A DNA stretch of 64,000 nucleotides from Rhizobacter koreensis. GTDB lineage: Bacteria; Pseudomonadota; Gammaproteobacteria; Burkholderiales; Burkholderiaceae_C. The notes under the pieces are model-generated. The model did no database searches, had not been told where the DNA came from, and was given only the letters and a program-made list of their open reading frames with translations. Shown here piece after piece: positions 28,269 through 37,349 of the stretch (position 1 is its first letter; each line of letters opens with the position of its first letter). Position numbers and translations under genes: made by a program. Location: positions 1 through 64,000 of the forward strand of contig NZ_JABWMJ010000004.1 in assembly GCF_013366375.1 (NCBI RefSeq). The letters run 5' to 3'.

Positions 28269-29297
28269 ATGCGCACCACGCTCGACGTCCGCCTGCTCGA
28301 CCCCACCGGCAACGAGCCCGGGCTGGTGGTCGACCTGCGAGACGAGCGGCGCGCGCTCCTGTTCGACCTCGGAGAGATCGAGCGCCTCGCCCCGCGCGTG
28401 CTGCTGCGCGCGAGCCACGCGTTCGTCACGCACACCCACATGGATCACTTCGCGGGCTTCGACCACTGGCTCGCACTCGCGCTCGGCCGCGTGCCGCACT
28501 TCGTGCTGTGGGGCGGGCCGGGCTTCGTCGACCAGCTCGAGCACAAGCTGCGCGCCTACACCTGGAACGTGGTGCATCGCTACGAGGTGGCGATGACGAT
28601 CGAGGCGCATTCGTTCGAGGCCGACGGCACGCGGCGCCACGCGCGCTTCACCAGCGTCGATCGATTCGCGCGCGGCGACTTCGAGGTCGAGGCGCCGTCG
28701 AGCGACGACCGCGTGCTGCTCGGCGAGCCGCTGTTCGACGTGCGCGCGAGCCTCGTCGACCACGAGATGCCGGTGCTCGCGTTCGCGATCGACGAGAAGG
28801 CGCAGGTGCGCGTCGCCGCCGACCGCATCGCCGCGCGCGGGCTCGCGACCGGCGCCTGGCTGCGCACGCTGAAGGACGCGGTGCTCGCGGGCGCGTCCGA
28901 CGACACGCCGATCGACGTCGAATGGTCGGACCGCGGCGGCCGACACGCCGAGCGCTTCAACGTGGGCGAACTGCGTCCGCTGGTGCTCGACACCGTGCCC
29001 GGGCGGCGCATCGGCTACGTGACCGACCTGCGCTTCACGCCCGACAACGTCGAGCGCCTGGTCGCGCTGCTGGAAGGTGCCGACCTGCTGTTCATCGAGT
29101 CGGTGTTCCTCGACGCCGACCGCGACCACGCAGCGCGCAAGAACCACCTCACGGCGCCGCAGGCCGGCACGATCGCGCGCCGCATCGGCGCGCGCAAGGT
29201 GGTGCCGTTCCACTTCTCGCCGCGCTACCGCGGACGCGAGGCGGAACTGCGCGCCGAGGTCGCCGCCGCGTGGGGCGGCGTGGTCCACGACGCCTGA
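28269..29297 (+). CDS. Ribonuclease Z-like metallo-beta-lactamase hydrolase
   Basis: A 342-residue MBL-fold protein. The zinc motif THTHMDHFAGFDHWL (about residues 56-70), a mid-protein LVDHEMPVLAF His and the late FIESVFLDADRDHAARKNHLT plus PFHFSPRY follow the RNase Z/ElaC order (H-x-H-x-D-H, then H, D, H). The leading zinc site reads T-H-T-H-M-D-H, complete. It is longer than ElaC and has its own insertions, so it may act on another substrate. The ATG at 28269 has only a weak ribosome binding site. Confidence 0.82.
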   Translation: MRTTLDVRLLDPTGNEPGLVVDLRDERRALLFDLGEIERLAPRVLLRASHAFVTHTHMDHFAGFDHWLALALGRVPHFVLWGGPGFVDQLEHKLRAYTWNVVHRYEVAMTIEAHSFEADGTRRHARFTSVDRFARGDFEVEAPSSDDRVLLGEPLFDVRASLVDHEMPVLAFAIDEKAQVRVAADRIAARGLATGAWLRTLKDAVLAGASDDTPIDVEWSDRGGRHAERFNVGELRPLVLDTVPGRRIGYVTDLRFTPDNVERLVALLEGADLLFIESVFLDADRDHAARKNHLTAPQAGTIARRIGARKVVPFHFSPRYRGREAELRAEVAAAWGGVVHDA

Positions 29298-29352
29298 GTC
29301 GGCGGTCGATCGCATCGGCCGCCCGCCGCAGTCCGCCCTGCGCGCAGCCGCC

Positions 29353-30846
29353 TCAGTAGCGCACCATCACCCGGTACGTCAGCTTCGTCGAGCCGCCGGC
29401 CGGCACCTCGAGGCGCCATTCGGCGGCGCCCGCGGCGACCTTGGTGTGCGGCGCCGACTGCTCGAGCATGGTCCAGTCGCCGGGCACCGGCTCGCGCACG
29501 GTCACCTGCACGGCTTCGGCCTTGGCGTTGCGGACGACGATCTCGTAGGCGCTCTCGTAGACGTAGCTCGCGCGGTTGGTCGGTTCGCGGCGCTTGAAGT
29601 CGGTCTGCTTCTTGTCGGCGGTCACGTCGAACGCGTCGCCGAGGTGCAGCCGCACCGTCTCGTTCTTCGCGGTGTGGTCGATGCGGTCCTCGCCGACGAA
29701 CTGGGCGTTGCCGGCGCTGTCGCGCTTGTAGACGCGCACCACGCCCTTCGGCAGCGGCACGCCGAGCCCGGCGTTCTCGCGGTTGGCGAACTCGACGTAG
29801 ACGCCGGCCTTGAGCTTCTGGCCGATCTCCGGGAGGGCGCTGCGATAGTAGTGGTCGCCGCCGCGCAGCACCAGCTCCTTCTTCACCGGCACGCCGGAGG
29901 CACCGAGCAGCGCGACCTGCTTGGTCTGGTTCTCGGCGAGCGTGGTCGGCCGGCCGAGGGTGTAGAGGTGGTACTCGAACAGCGCCTCCTGCGCCATCGG
30001 CGCGGGCGCGGCGGCCGGTGCGCTCATCACCATCCGCTCCATGCTCGCCTTGCGCATGACGTCGCGAACGCGGTTCACGTCGCCGGCCACCAGCTGCAGC
30101 TTGGCGTTGCGGTAGGTGGTGCCGCTGCGGTTCGTGAGCGTCACCCAGCCGTTGAGCTGGACCGTGCGCTCGTCGGCGCTCAATTCCGCCACGTAGTCGG
30201 CCTGCCACGACAGGCCGCCCGTGAGATACGAGAGCTCGACGTCCTGGCTGCCGGCCTGGCGGCTGCGCAGGTCGGTCACCAGCGTCGGGCGATCGCGCAG
30301 GCTCGCCGGTACGGCGTCGAACACGATACGGCCCGGCACGCCGGTCTCGATGCGGTCGCCGATGCGCAGCACCACGCCGTCGCTGACGCCGAGCACCTGC
30401 GCGGTCTCGACCGTCTCGGCGCCGGTCGTCGGGTGCGTCTTCACCACCCGGACCGTGCTGCCGACCGACTTCTCGAGCAGCTTGGCGGGGGTCAGCACGT
30501 CGAAGTCGAAGTTCTGCTCGAGCACCTCCAGCGAGCCGGGGCTCGAGACGCTGCGCAGCAGCGCGGTCTCGGGCCTGAGGCGCGCGCTGACGTCGCGCAG
30601 CGCGATGCGATTGGCGCCGGCGTCGAGGCCGACGCGCCGTGCGTCCTTCACCAGCGCGAGGTCCTCGTTGTAGATCGTCACCGCGACCGCCTGCTGGTCG
30701 GCGAGGGTGCTGCGGCGCTCGGGCGGCTGCGCGGCGATCGGTGCGGCGCTGCCGGGCGCGGCCGACGGCGGCTGCGCGACCGCGATCAGCGGCAACACGA
30801 CGGCGAGCGCGGCGAGCGCGAGCGGGGACTTGGCGAGGCGGGGCAT
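29353..30846 (-). CDS. Exported DUF4139 domain protein
   Basis: A 497-residue exported protein with a signal peptide (residues 1 to about 25, ending AVAQ). The long body is beta-rich and matches DUF4139 architecture: an N-terminal VTIYNEDLALVKDARRV region, LSYLTGGLSWQADYVAEL in the middle and a final REPVPGDWTMLEQS. Biochemical function is unknown; related proteins are periplasmic or outer-membrane associated. It is divergent from the VOC protein gene. The ATG starting MPRLAKSP is used, since an upstream in-frame ATG gives no signal sequence. Confidence 0.82.
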   Translation of the reverse strand: MPRLAKSPLALAALAVVLPLIAVAQPPSAAPGSAAPIAAQPPERRSTLADQQAVAVTIYNEDLALVKDARRVGLDAGANRIALRDVSARLRPETALLRSVSSPGSLEVLEQNFDFDVLTPAKLLEKSVGSTVRVVKTHPTTGAETVETAQVLGVSDGVVLRIGDRIETGVPGRIVFDAVPASLRDRPTLVTDLRSRQAGSQDVELSYLTGGLSWQADYVAELSADERTVQLNGWVTLTNRSGTTYRNAKLQLVAGDVNRVRDVMRKASMERMVMSAPAAAPAPMAQEALFEYHLYTLGRPTTLAENQTKQVALLGASGVPVKKELVLRGGDHYYRSALPEIGQKLKAGVYVEFANRENAGLGVPLPKGVVRVYKRDSAGNAQFVGEDRIDHTAKNETVRLHLGDAFDVTADKKQTDFKRREPTNRASYVYESAYEIVVRNAKAEAVQVTVREPVPGDWTMLEQSAPHTKVAAGAAEWRLEVPAGGSTKLTYRVMVRY

Positions 30847-31067
30847 GGCTTCTCCTGGTGGCGGCGCGGAATCGGCGCTCGAGGGTTGAACGCGCGGGCC
30901 GCGCCGACGGGGTGAAACGTCGCAAGCGAGGCGCGCCGCGTCGGTTGCCAACGCAGGACCGTTGATCTACGGTGCGCGCTTCTCACCGTCGCGATGGCGC
31001 CGGGCAGCGCTTTCCGCGGCCCGAGCGGCGTTGGACGGCATCCGCAACCGCAGCGAAAGGAGCTTTC

Positions 31068-31541
31068 GTGGCCCCTCCCGTCAAGCCCATCCCCGACGGC
31101 TATAGCGCCGTGACCCCGTACCTCATCTGCGCCGGTGCCGCCGACGCGATCGACTTCTACAAGCGTGCGTTCGGCGCCGAGGAGTCGTTCCGCATGAACG
31201 CGCCCGACGGGCGGGTCGGCCACGCCGAGATCCGGATCGGCGGCGCGGTGATCATGCTGGCGGACGAGCACCCCGAGATCGGCGCGCGCGGGCCGCGCTC
31301 GATCGGCGGCTCGCCGGTCGGCATCATGCTGTACGTCGACGACGTCGATGCCACGGTCGCGCGCGCCGCCGACGCGGGCGCGACCGTCACCCGCCCGGTC
31401 GAGACGCAGTTCTACGGCGATCGCATGGGCGGCATCACCGACCCGTTCGGCCACGTCTGGCACATCGGCACTCACGTCGAGGACGTCTCGCCCGACGAGA
31501 TCGCGCGGCGGGCGGCGCAGAAGTCGGGGCAGGGCGGCTAG
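31068..31541 (+). CDS. VOC-superfamily (glyoxalase/PhnB-like) protein
   Basis: A 157-residue protein of the PhnB-like branch: GYSAVTPYLICAGAADAIDFYKRAFGAEE at the N-terminus, GHAEIRIGGAVIMLADEHPE, and a second half-motif with FGHVWHIGTHVEDVSP. The family contains metal-dependent lyases and dioxygenases but also sequestering proteins, so the reaction is not assigned. The start is GTG at 31068, supported by the strong AAAGGAG just upstream. It precedes the phosphoglucomutase gene by 138 bases. Confidence 0.85.
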   Translation: MAPPVKPIPDGYSAVTPYLICAGAADAIDFYKRAFGAEESFRMNAPDGRVGHAEIRIGGAVIMLADEHPEIGARGPRSIGGSPVGIMLYVDDVDATVARAADAGATVTRPVETQFYGDRMGGITDPFGHVWHIGTHVEDVSPDEIARRAAQKSGQGG

Positions 31542-31679
31542 CTCGAGCTTCCGATGACGCTGGCAGGCGGGGTGACGCGGCTGCCGGGCGATGGCAGGCG
31601 TACGGCTTGCCCACGCGGGCCGCGCGCCGGGTGGCTCCCAGCGCTTCCTACAATGCCCCGGCCACTCCGACGAGGATCC

Positions 31680-33071
31680 ATGAACGTCACCGCATCCAAT
31701 TTCAAGGCCTACGACATCCGCGGGATCGTCGGCAAGACGATCGACGAGACGTTCGCCGAGCACCTCGGGCGCGCGTTCGGCAGCGAGGCGCTCGCCGCCG
31801 GCGAGCGCATGGTCGCGGTCGGCCGCGACGGCCGCCTGTCCGGACCCTCGCTCGCTGCCGCGCTGGTCCGCGGCCTGGTCTCGACCGGCATCGACGTGCT
31901 CGACATCGGCGCCGTGACGACGCCGATGCTCTACTACGTGGCGGCGACGCGCGGCTCGGAAGGCTGCCACAGCGGCATCCAGGTCACCGGCAGCCATAAC
32001 CCGAAGGACTACAACGGCTTCAAGATGGTGCTCGCCGGCCGCGCGATCTACGGCGACGAGATCCAGGGCCTGCGCCGCCGCATCGAGGCCGAGGACTACG
32101 CGACCGGCACCGGCACCGCGCGCACGCTCGACGTGCTCGCCGAGTACACGCAGCGCATCGTCGGCGACTGCAAGCTGGCGCGGCCGATGCGCATCGTCGT
32201 CGACTCGGGCAACGGCATCGCCGGCGCGTCCGGCCCGGCGATCCTGCGCGCGCTCGGCTGCACGGTCGACGAGCTCTACTCAGAAGTCGACGGCGACTTC
32301 CCGAACCATCACCCGGACCCGAGCAAGCCCGAGAACCTGGCCGAGCTGATCGAGCGCGTCGCGAACACCGACGCCGAGCTCGGCCTGGCATTCGACGGCG
32401 ATGGCGACCGCCTCGGCGTCGTCACCAAGGACGGCCAGATCATCTACCCCGACCGCCAGCTGATGCTGTTCGCCCGGGATGTCCTGTCGCGCAACCCGGG
32501 CGCGCCGATCATCTTCGACGTCAAGTGCTCGCAGCGCCTCGGGCCGCTGATCCGGCAAGCCGGGGGCGAGCCGCTGATGTGGAAGACCGGGCACTCGCTG
32601 GTCAAGGCGAAGATGAAGGAGATGCGCTCGCCGCTCGCGGGCGAGATGAGCGGTCATGTCTTCTTCGGCGAGCGCTGGTACGGCTTCGACGACGCGACCT
32701 ACACGGCAGGGCGCCTGCTCGAGATCCTGAGCCGGAGCGCCGACCCGAGCGCGGTGCTGAACGCGCTGCCGGCCGGCTTCAGCACGCCTGAACTGAACGT
32801 CGCGTGCGCCGAAGGCGAGCCGCCGCAGGTCGTCGCGCGGCTTCAGAAGGAGGCGCGCTTCGAGGGCGCCCGCGAGGTCGTCACCATCGACGGGGTGCGC
32901 GTCGAGTACGACGACGGCTTCGGCCTGATCCGCGCGTCGAACACGACGCCGGTGCTGGTGCTGCGCTTCGAGGGGTCGACGCCTGAGGCGCTCGAGCGCA
33001 TCGAGCGCGCCTGCATGGACGCGCTGCTCGCCGCCAAGCCCGACGCGCGGATCGCCGCCGCCGCGCATTGA
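31680..33071 (+). CDS. Phosphomannomutase/phosphoglucomutase (AlgC-like)
   Basis: A 463-residue alpha-D-phosphohexomutase. The phosphoserine loop is TGSHNPKDYNGFKM, the magnesium loop DGDGDRLG, the sugar loop GEMSGHVFFGERW and the phosphate loop RASNTTPVLVLRFEG. It supplies mannose-1-phosphate or glucose-1-phosphate for surface polysaccharide, and its neighbours waaC and waaA, 41 bases downstream and overlapping, are LPS-core genes, which supports that role. Start ATG at 31680, preceded by GAGGATCC. Confidence 0.92.
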   Translation: MNVTASNFKAYDIRGIVGKTIDETFAEHLGRAFGSEALAAGERMVAVGRDGRLSGPSLAAALVRGLVSTGIDVLDIGAVTTPMLYYVAATRGSEGCHSGIQVTGSHNPKDYNGFKMVLAGRAIYGDEIQGLRRRIEAEDYATGTGTARTLDVLAEYTQRIVGDCKLARPMRIVVDSGNGIAGASGPAILRALGCTVDELYSEVDGDFPNHHPDPSKPENLAELIERVANTDAELGLAFDGDGDRLGVVTKDGQIIYPDRQLMLFARDVLSRNPGAPIIFDVKCSQRLGPLIRQAGGEPLMWKTGHSLVKAKMKEMRSPLAGEMSGHVFFGERWYGFDDATYTAGRLLEILSRSADPSAVLNALPAGFSTPELNVACAEGEPPQVVARLQKEARFEGAREVVTIDGVRVEYDDGFGLIRASNTTPVLVLRFEGSTPEALERIERACMDALLAAKPDARIAAAAH

Positions 33072-33111
33072 CGCGCGTGGTTCGGCTGCCGCCGCGGCAC
33101 CGAGCCCCGAC

Positions 33112-34269
33112 GTGCGGGTCCTGATCGTCAAGTTGTCGTCGCTCGGCGACGTGGTGCACGCGCTGCCGGTGGTCGCCGACATCCGCGTTGCCCGACCAGG
33201 TGTGCGCATCGACTGGGTCGTCGAGCCGGGCTTCGCACCGTTGCTGCAGCGCACCGAGGGCGTCGACGCGGTCATCGAGATGCCGTTGCGGCGCTGGCGC
33301 CGCGAGGGGCTGCTCCGCGCGGCGGTCCGTTCGCAGGTGCGCGCGTTCGTTCACCGCTTGCGGCGCGAGCGCTACGACCTGGTGCTCGACCTGCAGGGGC
33401 TCACCAAGTCGGCGCTCGTCGCCGCGCTGGCGCGCGGCCCGAGCGTGGGGCTCGCCAACCGTACCGAAGGTTCGAGTCACGAGGCGCCCGCGCGCTGGCT
33501 GGTCGGCCGCGCGATCCGCGTCGAGCCGCGCAGCCACGCCGTCGACCGCTCGCGCGAGCTGGCGGCGAAGGCGCTCGGCACCGCGGTGTCGGGGCCGCCG
33601 AGGTTCGGGCTGCGGGGGGCGCGCAGGATCGGCAGTGGGAGCGCGACCGGCGAACGCGCGGAGCCCCCGCCGGCAGGCGGCTCCGACGGGCTTGCACGAG
33701 TCGCCGGCGCCGCGTTGCGCGGCGCCGGCGGCGCCGACGTCGCGGCGGTGGGCGACGCGGACGAGTCGGCCGCCGCAGCGATCGATGGTGCAGGGACTCG
33801 GCCCGACGCACCGGTCGTCTTCATCCACGGCACCTCGCGCGCCGACAAGCTCTGGCCCGAGGCGAACTGGATCGAGCTCGGACGACGCCTCGCGAATTCC
33901 GGCGCGCGCATCGCGCTGCCGACCGCCGACGCGGCCGAGCGCGCGCGCGCCGAGCACATCGCGGCCGGCATCGGAGCCGCCGCCCAGGTCTGGCCGACGC
34001 TCGATCTCGGCAGCTTCGTCGACCGCCTCGCGGCGAGCGCCGGTGCGATCGGCGTCGACAGCGGGCCGAGCCACATCGCCGTCGCGCTCGGCCTGCCGCA
34101 CGTCCAGGTCTACAACCACCCGACGGCCTGGCGCACCGGCCCGCAAGCGCGCCATGGTGCGCGGCATCAGGTGGCGGTCGAGGGCCGCCCGGCGCCGTCG
34201 GTCTACGCGGTGTGGGAGGCGTGGCAGCGCGTCGGACAGCCCGCGCCGGGTGCGTCGCCATCGGCATGA
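33112..34269 (+). CDS. waaC: LPS heptosyltransferase I (WaaC)
   Basis: A 385-residue GT9-family enzyme that adds the first heptose to Kdo in the LPS inner core. It starts VLIVKLSSLGDVVHALPVVAD (GTG start) and has IDWVVEPGFAPL, the DLQGLTKSAL loop, the C-terminal HGTSRADKLWPEANWIELG and GVDSGPSHIAVALGLPHVQVY. Between the two Rossmann halves is an extra 60-70-residue alanine/glycine/arginine-rich segment (about residues 165-235) that makes it longer than the usual 320-340 residues. Overlaps waaA by ATGA. Confidence 0.92.
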   Translation: MRVLIVKLSSLGDVVHALPVVADIRVARPGVRIDWVVEPGFAPLLQRTEGVDAVIEMPLRRWRREGLLRAAVRSQVRAFVHRLRRERYDLVLDLQGLTKSALVAALARGPSVGLANRTEGSSHEAPARWLVGRAIRVEPRSHAVDRSRELAAKALGTAVSGPPRFGLRGARRIGSGSATGERAEPPPAGGSDGLARVAGAALRGAGGADVAAVGDADESAAAAIDGAGTRPDAPVVFIHGTSRADKLWPEANWIELGRRLANSGARIALPTADAAERARAEHIAAGIGAAAQVWPTLDLGSFVDRLAASAGAIGVDSGPSHIAVALGLPHVQVYNHPTAWRTGPQARHGARHQVAVEGRPAPSVYAVWEAWQRVGQPAPGASPSA

Positions 34270-35645
34270 CGCGAGCGACGCCGCGTCGGGCGGCATCGAC
34301 CGGCGGCCGCGCGACGCCGCCATCGTTGCGCGAGAGCCTGCCGCAGCGCTTCGCGCGCGCCGCCTATTCCTCGCTGCTGCGGCTGGGGCTGCCCGCGTAC
34401 CTGCTGCGCGTGCTGTGGCGCGGCCGCGCCGAGCCGCTCTACCGCGCCGCGCTCGGCGAACGCGTCGGCTTCTACCGCGGTGCGCCGCCGCTCGCCCCGG
34501 GCGCCCTCTGGATCCACGCCGTCTCGCTCGGCGAGACGCGCGCCGCGGCGCCGCTGATCGACGCCCTCCGCGAGCGGCTTCCAGGCGTGCGCCTGCTGCT
34601 GACGCACGGCACCGCCACCGGCCGCGCCGCCGGGGCATCGCTGCTGCGCGACGGCGACGCGCAGGCGTGGTTGCCGTTCGACACGCCGGGCGCGGTGCGC
34701 CGCTTCGTCCGACGGTTCCGACCCGCCGCCGGGGTGCTGCTCGAGACCGAGGTCTGGCCCAACCTGATCGCCGAGGCGACCCGGCTCGGCGTGCCGATGC
34801 TGCTCGTCAATGCGCGGCTCAGCGAGCGCAGCCGGCGCCGGGGCCGGCGTGTCGATGCGCTGCTGCGGCCCGCGTTCGCACGCCTGGCGCATGTCGCAGC
34901 GCAGACCGGGACCGACGCCGAACGGCTCCTCGAAGTCGGCGCCCGATGCGTCGAGGTGCTCGGCAACCTGAAGTTCGACCTGACGCCCGACGCCGCGACG
35001 ATGGCACGCGGGCGTGCCTGGCGCGGCGCGGTCGGCGAGCGCCGTGTCGTGCTCGCCGCCGTCACGCGCGAGGGCGAGGAGGCGCGGCTGCTGGCGAGCT
35101 GGCAGCGCGTCGCCGCACCGCCGCTGCTGGTGATCGTGCCGCGCCATCCGCAGCGCTTCGACGCGGTCGCCGACCTCGTCGTGGAAGCCGGCTTCACGCT
35201 CGCGCGGCGCAGCCGGTGGGACGACGCCCCTTCGGCCGCCGACGGTGCGGCCGACGTCTGGCTCGGCGACTCGATGATGGAGATGCCGGCGTGGTACGTG
35301 CTCGCCGACGTCGCGCTGCTCGGCGGCAGCTTCGCGCCGCTCGGCGGTCAGAACCTGATCGAGGCGGCGGCGTGCGGCTGCCCGCTGGTCGTGGGCCCGC
35401 ACACGTTCAACTTCGAAGACGCCGCCGAGCGCGCGATCGAGGCGGGAGCGGCCGCGCGCGTGCCGGACATCGACGCGGCGGTCGAGCGGGCGCTGGCGTG
35501 GCTCGAGCCGGGCGCTGCCGACGCGCGTCGCGATCGCGCGGCGCGGGCCTTCGCGTTTGCGTCGGCGCACCGGGGAGCCGCGGCGAGCACTGCCGAGCGC
35601 ATCGCGCAGGTACTCGCCGGACGTGCCGACGAGCACGGCGGCTGA
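34266..35645 (+). CDS. waaA: 3-deoxy-D-manno-octulosonic acid transferase (WaaA/KdtA)
   Basis: A 459-residue GT30 enzyme that attaches Kdo to lipid A. It has an N-terminal membrane-anchor region, the catalytic IHAVSLGETRAAAPLI motif, ETEVWPNLIAEATRLGVP and the C-terminal GGSFAPLGGQNLIEAAACGCPLVVGPHTFNF donor-binding segment. It starts inside the waaC stop, so the two core enzymes should be made together. Conservation of pgm, waaC and waaA in one rightward operon argues for LPS-core biogenesis. Confidence 0.94.
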   Translation: MTRATPRRAASTGGRATPPSLRESLPQRFARAAYSSLLRLGLPAYLLRVLWRGRAEPLYRAALGERVGFYRGAPPLAPGALWIHAVSLGETRAAAPLIDALRERLPGVRLLLTHGTATGRAAGASLLRDGDAQAWLPFDTPGAVRRFVRRFRPAAGVLLETEVWPNLIAEATRLGVPMLLVNARLSERSRRRGRRVDALLRPAFARLAHVAAQTGTDAERLLEVGARCVEVLGNLKFDLTPDAATMARGRAWRGAVGERRVVLAAVTREGEEARLLASWQRVAAPPLLVIVPRHPQRFDAVADLVVEAGFTLARRSRWDDAPSAADGAADVWLGDSMMEMPAWYVLADVALLGGSFAPLGGQNLIEAAACGCPLVVGPHTFNFEDAAERAIEAGAAARVPDIDAAVERALAWLEPGAADARRDRAARAFAFASAHRGAAASTAERIAQVLAGRADEHGG

Positions 35646-35817
35646 ACGCCGCGCCGCCCGGCTCGCCCGCGCCGCGGCGCGCATTGACTGAACGAGACAC
35701 GCCGGACCGACGCTCGGAGACCGCTGTAGGCTGCGGGCGCGCTGTTATCCGACGCGCCGGCGCATCCACGCGCAGCGATTTGCGCAGCCGTCGCGCCTCC
35801 GTTGACGCGCCAGCCCG

Positions 35818-37110
35818 TCAGCGCCCCGACAGCTCCATCACGAGCCGGCTCGCGAGGTAGAGCCGGCGCGGGATCGCGTCGATCTGCACGTACTCGGCCT
35901 GGTTGCTGTGATAGCCGAAGCCCGGCAGGCCCAGGCTCTCGATGACCGGCTTGCCGGACAGCGCCGCGTAGGCGGCGTCGGTGCCGCCGCCGGTGCGATC
36001 GACCACCGCGAGCTTGCCCCCGACCTCGGAATAGATCGAGACCGCGCGCTGCACCAGCGCTCGGCCTTCGGGCGTCGCGTTGAAGGCCGGGCGGCCGTAC
36101 TCGGGCGCGATCGTGATCTCGCTCTTGTCGAGCTTCTTGCGGCCCTGGATGCGCTGCTCGAGCGTGGCGAGCAGGCGGTCGAGGTCCTCCCTGCGCGCGT
36201 AGCGGATGTTCGCCTCGAGCTCGGCGGCGTCCGGGATGATGTTGGCGACGCCGCCGCTCTTGCCGATGGTCCAGTTGAAGCGCAGGTCGCGCGACTTGTC
36301 GTCCAGGTCGGCGGTGCGCTGCACGATGTCCGAGGCCTCGACCAGCGCGTTGACACCGAGCTCGGGGTTGGCGCCCGCATGCGCCGCCAGACCCTTCACG
36401 CGCACCCTGTAGTAAACGATGCCGGCGGTGCCGAGCGTCAGCGACTCGGTCGTGCCGCTCGGCTCGAACGACAGCACGACGTCGTTCTCCGAGGCGAGCT
36501 TCCGGATCAGGTCGCGCGAGCCGAACGAGCCGCGTTCCTCGTCGGTGTTGAACATCACCGTGATCTCGCCGAAGCGGTCGAAGCCCCGCGCGCGCAGCAG
36601 GCGCAGCGTGTGCAGGATCACTGCGACACCGCCCTTGTCGTCGGCGATGCCGGGGCCGTAGGCGCGGGTGCCCTCGACGCGGAACGGCGCCTCGGCCAGC
36701 GTGCCTTTCACGTACACGGTGTCCATGTGGCCGATCATCAGGATGCGGCGCGTGCCGTTGCCGCGGATGCGGCCGACGATGTTCTCGCCGACGACGCCGG
36801 CCACCGCGGGATGCCGCGTCACCGTCGCGCCGAGCGCGGTCAGCTCGCCCTCGAGCAGGCGGCCCATCGCCGCCATCCCGTCGGCGTCGCCGGTGCCGGT
36901 CTCGATGTTGACGAGCCGCTCGAGCGTCTTCACGACCGCCGGCTGCTCGGCGGTCGCCGCGGCGAGCAGGGCGGCGTCGGGTGCGCGCGGGGCTGCACTC
37001 GCGCTCGGAGCGCCGGCAGGGTCGAGGGCGCGCGGCGCGTCGGTGCTCGCGCACGCCGCCAGCAGCAGCGCGGCGGCGAGGGGAGCCATGCGGGCGAGGG
37101 AGGTGGCCAA
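35818..37110 (-). CDS. M20-family metallopeptidase lipoprotein (glutamate carboxypeptidase-like)
   Basis: A 430-residue peptidase with a lipoprotein signal (LLLAACAST, Cys near residue 20), so it is anchored in a membrane facing the periplasm. Zinc ligands and catalytic residues fit M20A: MIGHMDTVYVKG (His, Asp), GPGIADDKGG (bridging Asp), NTDEERGSFGS (Glu pair), and a late GLGFGYHSNQAE-type His. The pattern is closest to carboxypeptidase G2 (folate hydrolase). The dimerisation domain is in the middle, with AHAGANPELGVNA. It is convergent with waaA. Confidence 0.85.
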   Translation of the reverse strand: MATSLARMAPLAAALLLAACASTDAPRALDPAGAPSASAAPRAPDAALLAAATAEQPAVVKTLERLVNIETGTGDADGMAAMGRLLEGELTALGATVTRHPAVAGVVGENIVGRIRGNGTRRILMIGHMDTVYVKGTLAEAPFRVEGTRAYGPGIADDKGGVAVILHTLRLLRARGFDRFGEITVMFNTDEERGSFGSRDLIRKLASENDVVLSFEPSGTTESLTLGTAGIVYYRVRVKGLAAHAGANPELGVNALVEASDIVQRTADLDDKSRDLRFNWTIGKSGGVANIIPDAAELEANIRYARREDLDRLLATLEQRIQGRKKLDKSEITIAPEYGRPAFNATPEGRALVQRAVSIYSEVGGKLAVVDRTGGGTDAAYAALSGKPVIESLGLPGFGYHSNQAEYVQIDAIPRRLYLASRLVMELSGR

Positions 37111-37349
37111 GATAGGGCTCCGGATGATCGTTGCGGGGGCGGATCATAGGACCGGCGCATGCCGGCTGCAGGACGGGCGCCGAACGCGTCAGGCGGTACC
37201 GGACGCCGGCGTCGCGCCGGCGGAACGCCCGGGTCGATCGGGTAGGGAGCGACGAGGCGCGGCGGCGAATGACGGCGACCGGGCCGCGGTGCGACCCCTC
37301 GGCACGCGCGGCGAGAGTGACGCACCACGCGCCGAGCAGGACGCCGCGC

